From Frondihabitans australicus (GTDB lineage Bacteria > Actinomycetota > Actinomycetes > Actinomycetales > Microbacteriaceae), in NCBI RefSeq assembly GCF_003634555.1, contig NZ_RBKS01000001.1, positions 3,162,001 to 3,226,000 of the forward strand: 64,000 nucleotides of DNA, read 5' to 3'. This document shows positions 8,083-17,505 of this stretch, piece by piece (position 1 is the stretch's first letter; each line of letters starts with the position of its first letter). A program made the position numbers and the translations under genes. The notes beneath the pieces were generated by a model. It saw nothing but the letters and a program-made list of their open reading frames with translations, was not told where the DNA came from and ran no database searches.

Positions 8083-8687
8083 AACCAGAAAATAGTGCTC
8101 GATCTTCGCTACTCCGGCAACATCGCGAGGCAGTTGCCCTGTGCATCTCGTGCAGACTTTCATCGTCATAGCCCGCATGGCGTGCATGAAATTAGCGATC
8201 CATGCGGGTTTGCGAAATCCGACTTCGATACTGGACAGATGACCCGATCGCCGAGCCGAAACCTGAGATGGGTCGTTCAGACGGCGGTTCCTAAGCCTGC
8301 TCCTGCCACCAGTGGAACGCGAGGGGCACCGATGAAATCTGCCTGCATGCCGGTCGCAGACAGTTGGCTGGAGAGAACAAGTCCAGACGGCGCGTCAGCT
8401 AAGGGGCGCCGACGGCGGGACATTGCAGACGCTCAAAAGGCTCTGCAACCGCGTACGGCGCGAGTGCCATCGAATGGTGAGCCGTTCTCACCGCGGGCCC
8501 GATCAGGTATCGTCGGTTTCAGGCGCGCCAAATCTCGGTCGACGTTGACCGGACCTGCCGCTCCCGACGCACTCTGCCTGCCAGGGCACAAGAATCCGCA
8601 CGGTGTGAACTGTGTCGGATCCTTTCACGTGCCCTGGGCTCATGCAAGAACCGTTCCGACGCTCGCCGCGACGAACGGACCTAACGT
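8083..8687. other. 600-bp gene-free stretch left of the transposon genes
   Basis: One long plus-strand frame runs through it but its composition and lack of motifs argue against coding. I searched it for the left end of the Tn7-like element (TGTCG..TTCTCA and TTGCCAGT motifs) and found no convincing array. A small inverted repeat GGTGAG/CTCACC lies near 8477-8491. Confidence 0.4.
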
Positions 8688-8951
8688 ATGACTGCGCCCC
8701 TTCCTCGGAGCCCCGGCCGACCTCCTCGTGTCATCCCCGATGAAGAACTCGCCACACGAATTCTGGAGGACCTTCGATCGACAGACGAGCGCCTACGCGA
8801 GATGGCGAAGGAACGAGTCGAGTTAGCCCTGAAGGCGAGCGAAGCAGGAGTGCCGGCTAATCGAATAGGACTCGTCGTCGGTGTCAGCGCAGCCACGATT
8901 GGGAATTGGGTGCGAGCCGCCCGCGAAATACGCAACCAGAAGTCGAATTAG
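8688..8951 (+). CDS. small HTH protein with AT-hook-like N-terminus
   Basis: 87 residues. SPGRPPR near the N-terminus resembles an AT-hook. The C-terminal half (ASEAGVPANRIGLVVGVSAATIGNWVRAAREI) is a helix-turn-helix. It lies 59 bp upstream of tnsA on the same strand with an A/T-rich gap, so it could regulate the transposition genes; this is inference from position. No close family recognised. Confidence 0.55.
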   Translation: MTAPLPRSPGRPPRVIPDEELATRILEDLRSTDERLREMAKERVELALKASEAGVPANRIGLVVGVSAATIGNWVRAAREIRNQKSN

Positions 8952-9010
8952 AGAAAATATTTACCCTTAGCTCGATTTACTTAATTCAGGCGAAGCCCTA
9001 GAGTCGGCCC

Positions 9011-9880
9011 ATGGCGACTCGTTTCCCAGACCTCGTAGAAAGCCCTTTGCCGGACCCGAAGGCGACGCCTGCGAGTGCCCTTGGGGGGCGCGCGCCTATC
9101 GGGATCCCGCCGCGCAACAAGAAGCCCTTCACATTCCCGCTGGTACCCATCGCCGACTTACGTCGGGAGCCGTGGGTTCAGTTCCGACCCTCGAAAAACG
9201 TCATTCGCACGCTGCCGTTGGCGGAGTTGCTGGCCGATGATTTGCGGGGTGCCTTTCCGGCCCGTGAGCCGAAGAATCACAAAGATCGCCTATCGACGTC
9301 AGGCGCGTACTGGTCGGCGACGGCGAAGGATCTGGTGTTCTACGAGTCCCTGATCGAGCGGGAGACCATCCTGCTGTCCGATTTCGACCCTGACGTTGTT
9401 GAGCTGATTGCCCAGCCCTTCCGCCTTCTTGGGATCTTTGACGGCAGGAGAAGAATTCACACGCCGGACTACGCGCAGATCACCATCGCCGGTGGCATCC
9501 GGGTAAAGAACTGCAAACCGTTCGACAAGGTCTCCGAAGCGAAGAACGTGGCTCTGCACGGCTGGGTGGATAGCTTGCTCGGGCAGGCGGGGATCTCGCA
9601 CGAGGTGGTCGTTGAGATGCCCTCCAACCGGGCCCGGAACATGTCGTCGATAGCGCATCTGCGTAATGACCGTTGGATCCGGGGGCTGCCCCTCGACGCC
9701 GTCGTCGACGCGTGTCGCGGGCCAATGAGGGTCGCCGAATTAGTGGCCTCCTGCTCCTCGGTGATGACCACGGCAACTGCCCTCGCGTGCCTCAGGGCGC
9801 TGCTATGGCGTAGAGCGATTGAGGCCGACCTCGACGACCTTTTGTCGATGCAGTCTGTCGTTTGGCCCGCGCGTGCCTAA
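9011..9880 (+). CDS. tnsA: TnsA-like transposon endonuclease
   Basis: 289 residues. TnsA makes the 5' strand cuts that allow cut-and-paste movement of Tn7-like elements. The nuclease core is visible: FYESLIERETILLSDFDPDVVELIAQPFRL (E112-E118), HTPDY (D153) and VKNCKP (K169), matching the E...D...QxK order of TnsA, with asparagine at the Q position. A helical C-terminal domain follows, as in TnsA proteins that contact TnsC. The end overlaps one possible start of tnsB (GTG 9873). Confidence 0.8.
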   Translation: MATRFPDLVESPLPDPKATPASALGGRAPIGIPPRNKKPFTFPLVPIADLRREPWVQFRPSKNVIRTLPLAELLADDLRGAFPAREPKNHKDRLSTSGAYWSATAKDLVFYESLIERETILLSDFDPDVVELIAQPFRLLGIFDGRRRIHTPDYAQITIAGGIRVKNCKPFDKVSEAKNVALHGWVDSLLGQAGISHEVVVEMPSNRARNMSSIAHLRNDRWIRGLPLDAVVDACRGPMRVAELVASCSSVMTTATALACLRALLWRRAIEADLDDLLSMQSVVWPARA

Positions 9881-9896
9881 ACGGGGTCTGGGCATT

Positions 9897-11990
9897 GTGA
9901 CCGAGGTGCCGGCTTACATCGTCGGCAAGGGGTCGGAAGTCGTCCACGACGGCAAGCAGTGGCGCGTCCGTGATTTCGAAAATGGGTTGGCCACATTGGT
10001 GCGGCGCGGAAGCGATCCGGTTCGTGTCGATCTCTCGGAGTTGGTGCTGGAGCAGCCGCAAGAACTCCGTACGGCGTCGGCGCGGATGATGAAGTACACG
10101 CAGACGTTCAAAACGTACGAGCAGCTGGGCGAGGCAACGAGGGAGAACGCGGAGTCCCGGTCTCTCGAGGTCCTCGAGGTCTTGACCGGCTACAAGTCGG
10201 GGTCGCCGACCAGTGCATTGGCACACGAGCCCAGGCCCGAGTACGACACGTCGACCACAACGCTGACGGAACGGCAAGGGGCCAAGGCTGCGGAACTCGG
10301 AGTGGCTGCGCGGACGGTTCGTTGGTGGTGTGACAACTACCGGCGCGGTGGCGAGGTGGGTCTTGCTCACCAGAAGCTCCTCGGCGCCCGCAAAACCTTC
10401 CATTCGATCGACCCTAGAATTCCGGCGAAAATGCAGGCGATCATCGATCGGGCGGTTAAGGGCACCCGTCCCGTGGCGGGCAAGGTCATCGAGGCGGTCC
10501 TGGAAGATATCCCCGAGGAGCTCCACCCGTCTCAAGCGACGATGTACCGGCTGTACAAGCGGCTTCAGTCGGGGACCGGTCTGCAGGGCGCCATCGCCAA
10601 GACTCGCGCCAGTATGAACGCTCGCCCCACCGTGGAGAAGACCCTGCGGGTGGTGACTCGGCCGGGCGAGATCGTGCAGCTGGATACGACCGTGTTGGAC
10701 ATGTTCTGCGTCGATCCCGACGGCGGCGAGCCCTACCGGCCGGAGCTGACGGTCGCCATCGACCAGTTCACGCGGTGCATCCTCGCGACGATCATCGCCA
10801 AGACGACGTCCGCTGAACACGTGCTGTCTCTCGTCGGCCAGATCATCAATCCGCAGCCGATCGATCCGGACATGGATCACAAGCCGGTCTGGCCGTATCA
10901 CGGGATCCCGTTCCAGATCGAGTACACGGCACACACCGATGCAGACGTCGCCGCTGACGACGTGGACCCCGCGGAGATGGACTTCGGTCCGATCGTGGTG
11001 ATCGACACGATCGTCATCGACAACGGGAAGATCTACACCGGGAAGGAGCTCAAACGCCTCGCCGCGACCGTCGGCTTCAGCCTGGAACCCACAGCACCCG
11101 GGTGCGGATTCACCAAGGGCCACATCGAACGGTTCTTCGGCACCGGCTCCCGCGGTGCCCTATCCCGCATGCGCGGCTACACGGGCGGCGGCCTGGAATC
11201 CACCCTCGGGGATCCCGCCAAGGATGCGTACTACACGCCGGCGGAGGTCCTCGACTACCTGCGCTTGTGGGTGGCGACGGATTACCACGTGGCGCCCCAG
11301 CGGGACCTCGTTGCTCCGGGGACCGAGTTCCGGGAGCGGTCGCCGCTCGAGATGTACCAGATCGGGTTGGAGACCAGCGGCTTCGTCCGTGCACCTATCG
11401 ACGTCGACCTGCATCTGCACGTCCTACCCGCAGAGTCCCGGAAGATCACGCATGACGTCATCCGGATCAATAACCGCAAATACTCCGGCCCTAGCCTGAA
11501 ACAGTTCCGCAACCGGCAAAGCACCCTGCCCGGAGGCAAATGGCTCGTGCACTGGGACCCGGCCGACCTCGATGTCGTCTACGTGCAGGACGACAACCAC
11601 CACTTCCATGAGGTGCAATGCACGGAGAAGACGAAAGCGGGCGCGGGCATGCCTATGAGCGACGTCGTGCGCAGACTGGTCGATGAGCAGCGTCGGAAGA
11701 CGAAGAAGCTCGCCGCCAATAGGAAAAATGCCCGCAAGGCCTTGTCGAAGTTCAACCAGTTCTCCGACCACGTCGAATACCCCCACGACGCCGAGCGAAC
11801 CCTCGCTAAATCGAAGGCTCGACCGGCAGACCTCAAGGCCGCCGCCGCCATTCAGCAGGCCGCCGGGGAAGCCGCAATCACCACGACACAGATCGTGTTC
11901 GCCGCAGCCAGTTCGGACGAGTTGCCTTCGTTCCTGCAGCATTTGAGTGCGTTCCCCTCGGGTAACGGGGGATCGCATGACTGTGGGTGA
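9897..11990 (+). CDS. tnsB: TnsB/Mu-type DDE transposase
   Basis: About 697 residues from the GTG at 9897 (GTG at 9873 is an alternative). An N-terminal HTH region (AAELGVAARTVRWWCDNYRRGGEVGL) is followed by the rve integrase core: D263 (QLDTTVLD), D375 (VIDNGK) and E411 (KGHIERFF), with the D-E spacing of 36 usual for this family. A Mu-type C-terminal beta domain and a basic helical tail follow. It cuts and joins the 3' ends and should bind the end repeats. It overlaps tnsC by 14 bp. Confidence 0.9.
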   Translation: MTEVPAYIVGKGSEVVHDGKQWRVRDFENGLATLVRRGSDPVRVDLSELVLEQPQELRTASARMMKYTQTFKTYEQLGEATRENAESRSLEVLEVLTGYKSGSPTSALAHEPRPEYDTSTTTLTERQGAKAAELGVAARTVRWWCDNYRRGGEVGLAHQKLLGARKTFHSIDPRIPAKMQAIIDRAVKGTRPVAGKVIEAVLEDIPEELHPSQATMYRLYKRLQSGTGLQGAIAKTRASMNARPTVEKTLRVVTRPGEIVQLDTTVLDMFCVDPDGGEPYRPELTVAIDQFTRCILATIIAKTTSAEHVLSLVGQIINPQPIDPDMDHKPVWPYHGIPFQIEYTAHTDADVAADDVDPAEMDFGPIVVIDTIVIDNGKIYTGKELKRLAATVGFSLEPTAPGCGFTKGHIERFFGTGSRGALSRMRGYTGGGLESTLGDPAKDAYYTPAEVLDYLRLWVATDYHVAPQRDLVAPGTEFRERSPLEMYQIGLETSGFVRAPIDVDLHLHVLPAESRKITHDVIRINNRKYSGPSLKQFRNRQSTLPGGKWLVHWDPADLDVVYVQDDNHHFHEVQCTEKTKAGAGMPMSDVVRRLVDEQRRKTKKLAANRKNARKALSKFNQFSDHVEYPHDAERTLAKSKARPADLKAAAAIQQAAGEAAITTTQIVFAAASSDELPSFLQHLSAFPSGNGGSHDCG

Positions 11991-13065
11991 TTACGAGTCG
12001 CCCCGGATTGTGGACCATCGCCGACACAGTGGATGGTCGAAGCTCGCAGGTTCGACCCGGCGCGAACCGGACCAACTCACGCGCACGGAATACGACGCTC
12101 TGTCCGCTAGTGACCGCGCGAACTACGACCTTGAACGGTCCGACTGGCACGCCAAGCTTCCTTTCGTCCACACCTCTCAGGCTGCGGGGATTCTCGCAGC
12201 TATGAACGATCTTCTGGTCACGAATCGGCAATCCGCAGACGACGTCAAGCAGGCGATTCTCCTGGATGGTCGCGCGGGGCAAGGTAAGAGCGCAATCCTG
12301 AAGACTTTCCTCTACGACCGCTACCGCCAGTATGCGGGCCTGCACGCTGCGGAACCTGTGCGCGGCAGCAGGCGGATCGACGTCGTGCACGTCTCGATGC
12401 GTTCCGCCACGAACGAACTCGGTTGCGCCACAAGGATTCGCGACTTTTTCGAGCTCCCGCCCCGAGGCCGTACCGAACGGGAAATTACCAATCAGGTCAT
12501 TGACGCTGTCTACGAATGCGGCGTCAAAGTCTTCGCCATCGACGAACTCCACTTCATGGGCCGGTCCCGCATCGCCGGATCACGCATGAGCAACTACCTT
12601 AAGGACCTCCTCAACACGACACCGTGCACGTTCTTCTTTGCTGGCAATAATGTCCGCGACAGCGAGGTCTTCACCACGCCCGGCGGCATGGATCCCGCCG
12701 CGGAACAATTTCTTAGCCTCATGCAGGTCCACGAAATGCGGTCCTTTCTCGCCGACGACGAATCCGACGAATGGGTGAAAACACTCATGTCGCTCGAACA
12801 GAACCTGCGCCTTCTCGACCAGCAACGGGGCGATCTTTTTTGGCACTGCGCCGACATCGTCTGGGCCATGACCGCCGGGCGGTGGCGCAGTCTCGCATTC
12901 CTGATCAACAGTGCCTGCAGTAAAGCCATCCGGACGGGCACTGAACGGCTCACCCCCGAACTCATCGGCAGTCTGAAGATCGATGCCCTCGCCGAACCTA
13001 CGGCACGGAAATACCTCCCGACACTCGGCACCGGTGCCTGGACGACCCGCCCAAAGGGAGCCTGA
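11977..13065 (+). CDS. tnsC: TnsC/TniB-like AAA+ ATPase
   Basis: 362 residues. It regulates target choice by loading on DNA and linking TniQ to the transposase. Walker A is GRAGQGKS (K104) and Walker B is VFAIDELHF (D189-E190); a sensor-like FFFAGNNV follows. The size is nearer TniB than the longer Tn7 TnsC. The start overlaps tnsB by 14 bp, with GGGGGA just upstream. Confidence 0.88.
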   Translation: MTVGDYESPRIVDHRRHSGWSKLAGSTRREPDQLTRTEYDALSASDRANYDLERSDWHAKLPFVHTSQAAGILAAMNDLLVTNRQSADDVKQAILLDGRAGQGKSAILKTFLYDRYRQYAGLHAAEPVRGSRRIDVVHVSMRSATNELGCATRIRDFFELPPRGRTEREITNQVIDAVYECGVKVFAIDELHFMGRSRIAGSRMSNYLKDLLNTTPCTFFFAGNNVRDSEVFTTPGGMDPAAEQFLSLMQVHEMRSFLADDESDEWVKTLMSLEQNLRLLDQQRGDLFWHCADIVWAMTAGRWRSLAFLINSACSKAIRTGTERLTPELIGSLKIDALAEPTARKYLPTLGTGAWTTRPKGA

Positions 13066-13068
13066 CCC

Positions 13069-15060
13069 GTGCTGCATCTCCCGATCGTGGTCTGGCCCGA
13101 ACCCGGAGAGTCCTTCCAGAGCTGGATTCGGCGGTATGCGTTCAAGCTGCGGGTGAGCCCGCTGGATCTTTACCGTGCCTTCGACCTGGACGATAGGGAG
13201 ATCAGCTTCCTGACCGAATCCCACGGCTACGGGCTCGACGACACCGTCGTGGCACGCATCTGCGAGTCAACTGGAATCGATCCAGACACCATGCACGCTA
13301 CGACGTTCGACCGGTACGAGCACCTGCCCGAGTTCGAGTTCGACGAGACGAAACGTCTTCGGCGGCTCCGGAATTGGGTGAAGGGCTCTCATACGAGGTT
13401 CTGTGTCGAATGCCTCCGCGAGTCGGGCGGGGTGTTCCTCGTGGAGTGGCAGACGAGCTGGACGTTTGCATGTGTCCGCCACAACGTCGTCCTGACCGAC
13501 TGGTGCCCGGAGTGTCAGGGCCCGGTACCTGTCTCGGCACCTGTCAGCTCCGTGGCACCGGATCCACTCATGTGCCAGCGACGGCTACCGTCGGACGGGG
13601 ACTTCCGGCGGCAGAAGTGCGCAGCGAATCTCGCTGACGCATTCGTCGAGAAGCTGCCCGAAACGCATCCTCTTATCGACGCCCAGATTTTTGTCACAGC
13701 TCTATTCGATCAATCGGACACTCCAGCCGCGGGCATCAACCTCGCGGACCTCAAGGCCCTGTGTGTGGGTCTTTTGAAGCTGCGTCGTCGGGCTGCTCTC
13801 GAGCTGAAGGCGCGCCTTCCTCCCGGTGCTCTGGCTGGCCTCGAACCGGAACGGGTGCGTGACAGCTCGGCCGCTCCCGAGGACGCGCTGTTCTTCGGTG
13901 CCCTCGTCGTTTCCGCAAAAGCGCTCATGATGGGCAACAGCTCGATTCTGCATAACCGTCTGCGAGAAATCGCGTACGGGTCGATCGGGACAGTGAACAG
14001 CGAAGCAGGGTTCTGGTGGAAGGACGGCCCGTCGACGATCATCAGCCGATTCGGCGGCACCGTTCTCACGCGCCGGCGGCTTGCCCACGCGATCGATAAA
14101 GACCTCACCCCGCGGCAACGCATTTGGTACGGAAGCGCCCTTCCGCCCAATAACCTCCCCCTGCCAGCGGCGAGCAAGCTCCCCGAGACCCTCTGGCCGG
14201 AGTGGGTCTATGCCCTCGACCCTGGCGGGCGTCACACGCGTGAAGCCGTCCGTATGACTCTCGACGCCACTATCAACCTGTACGGTGAGCACGACCGCTG
14301 CGACTCGGAAGCTCGATCGGGCGTGCATCCGCGCCGCCCATCGACGAACGCGAAGTACCTCATGAACGGCGTTCTGAAATCGAATGCCGATGGTGAGGGC
14401 GATTTCATCGAAGCAGTCGCGCGTCTGATCGCTTTCTCCCACGAACACCCGCCGCTCACCTCATTCAGCCCCAGGCTCGACGTCCTGCGGCTTCTGGGCT
14501 CGGGGTTCCTGCCTGACAAACACTGGCATGCCCTCCGGGAAAGCATCCTCATGCCACGAAACAGCGTCCAGGCGAGTGACGTCCGCGCCTACGCATTCGA
14601 ACGACTCACCGGCGTCCCCGTCCGAACACGAGGACCGTACAGCGACACGGGGTGGCCTGCAATCCGTGAGGGCACGGAGACCCGCTTCGCTCTAGAGATG
14701 ACGCAGCAACTGCAAGAAGCGATCGATCAGTACCTGGCCATCGTCCTGGACGAAGCACGCCTCGACGGCCCGGTCCGGGATGTTGCCCCTCTATCGCTCC
14801 TACCCCCGCGACTGCTCCCCCGCGGAACGATCGGTGCCTTGGACTTGGGCGAGTTTCATACGTTGCTCGTATCGGGAGAACGAACGCTCACCACTCTCGC
14901 CAGAGCTGCCGGCATCAACCCACGCGACGTCCCGATTGTGGCCGCCACCCGGCCACCGGGGCATCCCAAGTATCGGTGGATCGAAATCGACTGGAACAAG
15001 CTCCGACGCGAGGTCCGCAGTGAGATGACACACCTACGTACCCTGGGGATGCCGGCATGA
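13069..15060 (+). CDS. tniQ: TniQ/TnsD-family targeting protein
   Basis: 663 residues with a GTG start 3 bp after tnsC and GGGAG 8 bases upstream. The N-terminal TniQ domain (PGESFQSWIRRYA) carries the zinc-binding pattern C112-x2-C115, C135-x2-H138, C146-x2-C149 (FCVEC, ACVRH, CPEC). The long C-terminal part is of the size seen in TnsD-like, site-recognising proteins, so it may direct insertion to a fixed site. What it recognises is not evident. Confidence 0.85.
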   Translation: MLHLPIVVWPEPGESFQSWIRRYAFKLRVSPLDLYRAFDLDDREISFLTESHGYGLDDTVVARICESTGIDPDTMHATTFDRYEHLPEFEFDETKRLRRLRNWVKGSHTRFCVECLRESGGVFLVEWQTSWTFACVRHNVVLTDWCPECQGPVPVSAPVSSVAPDPLMCQRRLPSDGDFRRQKCAANLADAFVEKLPETHPLIDAQIFVTALFDQSDTPAAGINLADLKALCVGLLKLRRRAALELKARLPPGALAGLEPERVRDSSAAPEDALFFGALVVSAKALMMGNSSILHNRLREIAYGSIGTVNSEAGFWWKDGPSTIISRFGGTVLTRRRLAHAIDKDLTPRQRIWYGSALPPNNLPLPAASKLPETLWPEWVYALDPGGRHTREAVRMTLDATINLYGEHDRCDSEARSGVHPRRPSTNAKYLMNGVLKSNADGEGDFIEAVARLIAFSHEHPPLTSFSPRLDVLRLLGSGFLPDKHWHALRESILMPRNSVQASDVRAYAFERLTGVPVRTRGPYSDTGWPAIREGTETRFALEMTQQLQEAIDQYLAIVLDEARLDGPVRDVAPLSLLPPRLLPRGTIGALDLGEFHTLLVSGERTLTTLARAAGINPRDVPIVAATRPPGHPKYRWIEIDWNKLRREVRSEMTHLRTLGMPA

Positions 15061-15106
15061 CGTGCGCACTCGGTCGACCAGACATTCCGAGCAGGGAAGT
15101 CCGGCA

Positions 15107-15907
15107 GTGATCGTCAGCGATCGTCCCCGTCCCGACGAGCGACGTGTCGTTGTGGCGGGCGACTGGCATGGCAGCATCCGTTGGATCCAGACCCTGCTGC
15201 CGCGCATCCGCCGCCTCGCCCCGGACGTGAAAACAATTCTCCAGCTCGGCGATTTTGGCTACTGGCTCGCTGGCGAGCGGCCAGGCAAGGGGTATCTCGC
15301 GGCCGTCGACTTCTGGGCCAAGCAAGCAGGCATCGAGCGCATCTGGGTCACCCCCGGGAACCACGAAGACTGGGGACGGCTCTCTCAGCTCTTTGCGGAC
15401 CGGCCGGGAGAGCCGGTGCCGATTACAGACCGCACGCTGGCTCTGCCCCGCGGGTACCGATTCACCCTGGGCGGTCGCACGTTCATGTCCTTTGGCGGGG
15501 CAGCCTCCTACGACACACACCACCGCACGGAAGGTGTCGACTGGTGGCCGACGGAGCTCGCGACGCAAGAGGAAACCGTCGCGGCCGCGTCGGGACCGAG
15601 AGTCGAGGTGCTCTTGACTCACGAAACCGTCACGTCCCCGAGCCCCCAGGTCGTCGCGGAAATGATCAACAACCGGGCCTGGGCGCCGGAGGACGCTCAA
15701 GCCCGATCCGCGCTGTCACGTCGCCGGGTCACGCAGGTCTACGACTACCACCAGCCCCGGCTTTTGCTGCACGGGCACATGCACACTCCCGATGTCATGA
15801 CGCTCCCGGACGGCCGGCAGGTGTGGTCGCTCGGGATGGACCGGCAGGACCGCAACATCGGGATGCTCGACCTCGACACCCTCACATTCGATTGGCTCCT
15901 CGAATGA
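15107..15907 (+). CDS. calcineurin-type metallophosphoesterase
   Basis: 266 residues from the GTG at 15107 (AGGGA upstream; GTG 15062 is an alternative). All metal-binding blocks are present: GDWHG, GDFGYW, GNHEDW, LTHE and HGHMH. Members hydrolyse phosphomonoesters or phosphodiesters, including nucleotides and nucleic acids. It follows tniQ by 46 bp and overlaps the next gene by 4 bp, so it is the first gene of a three-gene coupled cargo module. Confidence 0.8.
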   Translation: MIVSDRPRPDERRVVVAGDWHGSIRWIQTLLPRIRRLAPDVKTILQLGDFGYWLAGERPGKGYLAAVDFWAKQAGIERIWVTPGNHEDWGRLSQLFADRPGEPVPITDRTLALPRGYRFTLGGRTFMSFGGAASYDTHHRTEGVDWWPTELATQEETVAAASGPRVEVLLTHETVTSPSPQVVAEMINNRAWAPEDAQARSALSRRRVTQVYDYHQPRLLLHGHMHTPDVMTLPDGRQVWSLGMDRQDRNIGMLDLDTLTFDWLLE

Positions 15908-16272
15908 CGACGTCCGACGTCCCCCTGGATGAAGACGCCGCAGAACCGGCGACAACCGTCGCGCCGGGCTCCACAGGAACCGTAGAGCCGTCGTGGTCGA
16001 CTGCGCTGGTGATGGGCGGGGTCCTGCTCGTGACGACGGAGAACGGATCCCGGTACGAGCTCGACTTCGACCGGCTCTGCGTCACCCGTTATCCCGATCT
16101 CGAAACCTGGCCGGGTGCGCGGCTGCGTCGCGACGAAGACGAACTCACCCTTCGCGGCCTCCAAGCGATCATCGTCGGGTACCCCATGAGGCTCCTCCTG
16201 GAGATACGAGAAGACGGCGTCCCGACCGTGCGTCAGACAGGCCACGTCACGTCGATCGAATGGCTGACATGA
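15904..16272 (+). CDS. hypothetical 122-aa protein of the phosphoesterase-HAD module
   Basis: 122 residues; ATGA overlaps on both sides link it tightly to the phosphoesterase and the HAD protein. It has a low-complexity acidic N-terminus, then a mixed segment (ALVMGGVLLVTTENGSRYELD, LRGLQAIIVGYPMRLLLEI) that may form a small beta-rich domain. No membrane helix is convincing and no family is recognised. Strict coupling suggests a subunit or accessory of its neighbours. Confidence 0.7.
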   Translation: MTTSDVPLDEDAAEPATTVAPGSTGTVEPSWSTALVMGGVLLVTTENGSRYELDFDRLCVTRYPDLETWPGARLRRDEDELTLRGLQAIIVGYPMRLLLEIREDGVPTVRQTGHVTSIEWLT

Positions 16273-16829
16273 CCATCGAGCGACCATCTATCCCGCCGGC
16301 ACGGACCCAGCCCGTCACCGACACGGCTCTCTTCCTCGACGTCGACGGCGTCTTCTGCCCCCTCCACAGCCTCGAGACCGACCCAGCCTGGGGTCCGACA
16401 ACCATCATCGACGATCCAGGATTCGGGGAACTCGCCATCTCCCTCGACATGGCCGCCGCCCTCGTCGCAGCACCCGTCGAGCTCATGTGGTGCACCGACT
16501 GGCAAGACATCGCCAACATGGCATTCGCCTCCTATCTCGGGCAGTCGCTCCCGCACCTCACCCGACCCCGGGAACGAGAAGATGAATGGTGGAAACTCGA
16601 CGCCGTCCGCAAATACCTTCGCGAGAACCCGCACATTCGCCGTGTCGTGTGGATCGACGACCACCTGTCCGCCATCGATGAAGACGACGACGACTGGGTA
16701 CCCCGAAGTGCGCAAGTCACCCGGGAACTTGAGGCAAGGGGTATCCGCGCACTCCTCATTGCGCCACTCAAAACCATCGGATTCACGAAAGCCGACTGGA
16801 ACGTTGTGCTCGGTTGGCTGCGGCTGTAG
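16269..16829 (+). CDS. HAD-fold protein of the RNA-repair-associated (HAD_SAK-like) type
   Basis: 186 residues, starting in an ATGA overlap. Motif I is FLDVDGVFCP (the DxD nucleophile pair), followed by a WCTDWQDIANMAFASYLG block, a lysine in WWKLDAVRKYL, and VWIDDHL for the acidic motif IV. This arrangement resembles the small HAD domain found with Swiss-Army-Knife RNA repair proteins. With the adjacent phosphoesterase it suggests phosphate-end or nucleotide processing, which is inference. Confidence 0.7.
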   Translation: MTIERPSIPPARTQPVTDTALFLDVDGVFCPLHSLETDPAWGPTTIIDDPGFGELAISLDMAAALVAAPVELMWCTDWQDIANMAFASYLGQSLPHLTRPREREDEWWKLDAVRKYLRENPHIRRVVWIDDHLSAIDEDDDDWVPRSAQVTRELEARGIRALLIAPLKTIGFTKADWNVVLGWLRL

Positions 16830-16942
16830 CCGCACCGAATATCGACGGTGATGACTCCAGCAGGCCTGCTCCCGTCGTTCTGGACGACTGCCACTCCTAC
16901 GAAAAAAGACTGATGCCCGGAGGAGTCAGAAGCGGCGGGTGG

Positions 16943-17503
16943 TCACCGGCGAACGAAGTGCTTAGCCGCACGCTGCGCCCGGATGCGAGGGCCGGCCATT
17001 CGCATCTGAGCGAACTGTTCGCTGACGCCGTATTCCCGGGCGACGCGTTCGTTGGTCCACCCCCGGTAGGCCGCTTGCGTGGCGGCCTCGGTCGTGACGA
17101 GCAGTTCGCCGGAGATGAACTTCGCCTCCTTCTCCTGCGTCGCGTTGAACTGGCGTTGGTGGTCCTCGCCGAGGATGACGTGGTCGAAGGGGTGCTCGAG
17201 AAGGTGGTGACCGATTTCGTGGGCAATGCTCGAGCGTCGCCGGACGGGTGCGTGAGAATCGTTTTCGAGAATGATCCTCGAGGTACCGGCGGGGATGAGT
17301 GCCGCCGACCAGAGCGCGGAACCGTCAGTCGTGAAGTACTTTGCGGCGGCGCCCGCGTTGACGGCGAACGATGTCAGCTCGTACACCGGGATGCCGTGTT
17401 GGTCGCAGAGGTCATACGGGTCAAGGCGATCGAACGGGCCGAGGCCGAGATCGGCCCGCTCTTCGTTCGCAATGATGCGCATGGACTTCTGCGTGTGCTT
17501 CAT
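16943..17503 (-). CDS. ImmA/IrrE-family metallopeptidase
   Basis: 186 residues. The zinc site HExxH lies in SSIAHEIGHHLLEHP, with an acidic third ligand in KEAKFISGELL. ImmA/IrrE proteins cleave or act with partner XRE repressors, often on mobile elements, to induce genes on stress. The start is 2 bases after the stop of the XRE gene, so the two form an operon. The C-terminal part (YGVSEQFAQMRMAGPRIRAQRAAKHFVRR) is family-typical. Confidence 0.85.
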   Translation of the reverse strand: MKHTQKSMRIIANEERADLGLGPFDRLDPYDLCDQHGIPVYELTSFAVNAGAAAKYFTTDGSALWSAALIPAGTSRIILENDSHAPVRRRSSIAHEIGHHLLEHPFDHVILGEDHQRQFNATQEKEAKFISGELLVTTEAATQAAYRGWTNERVAREYGVSEQFAQMRMAGPRIRAQRAAKHFVRR

Positions 17504-17505
17504 GC

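Noticed and set aside
8611-8640. TGTCGGATCC as left end of the Tn7-like element
   Set aside because: Shares only TGTCG with the right end; no repeat array follows and the flanking 5 bp do not match gttgt.
8095-8691. 198-codon plus-strand frame in the gap left of the small HTH gene
   Set aside because: No motif, poor codon bias and no ribosome site; probably random.
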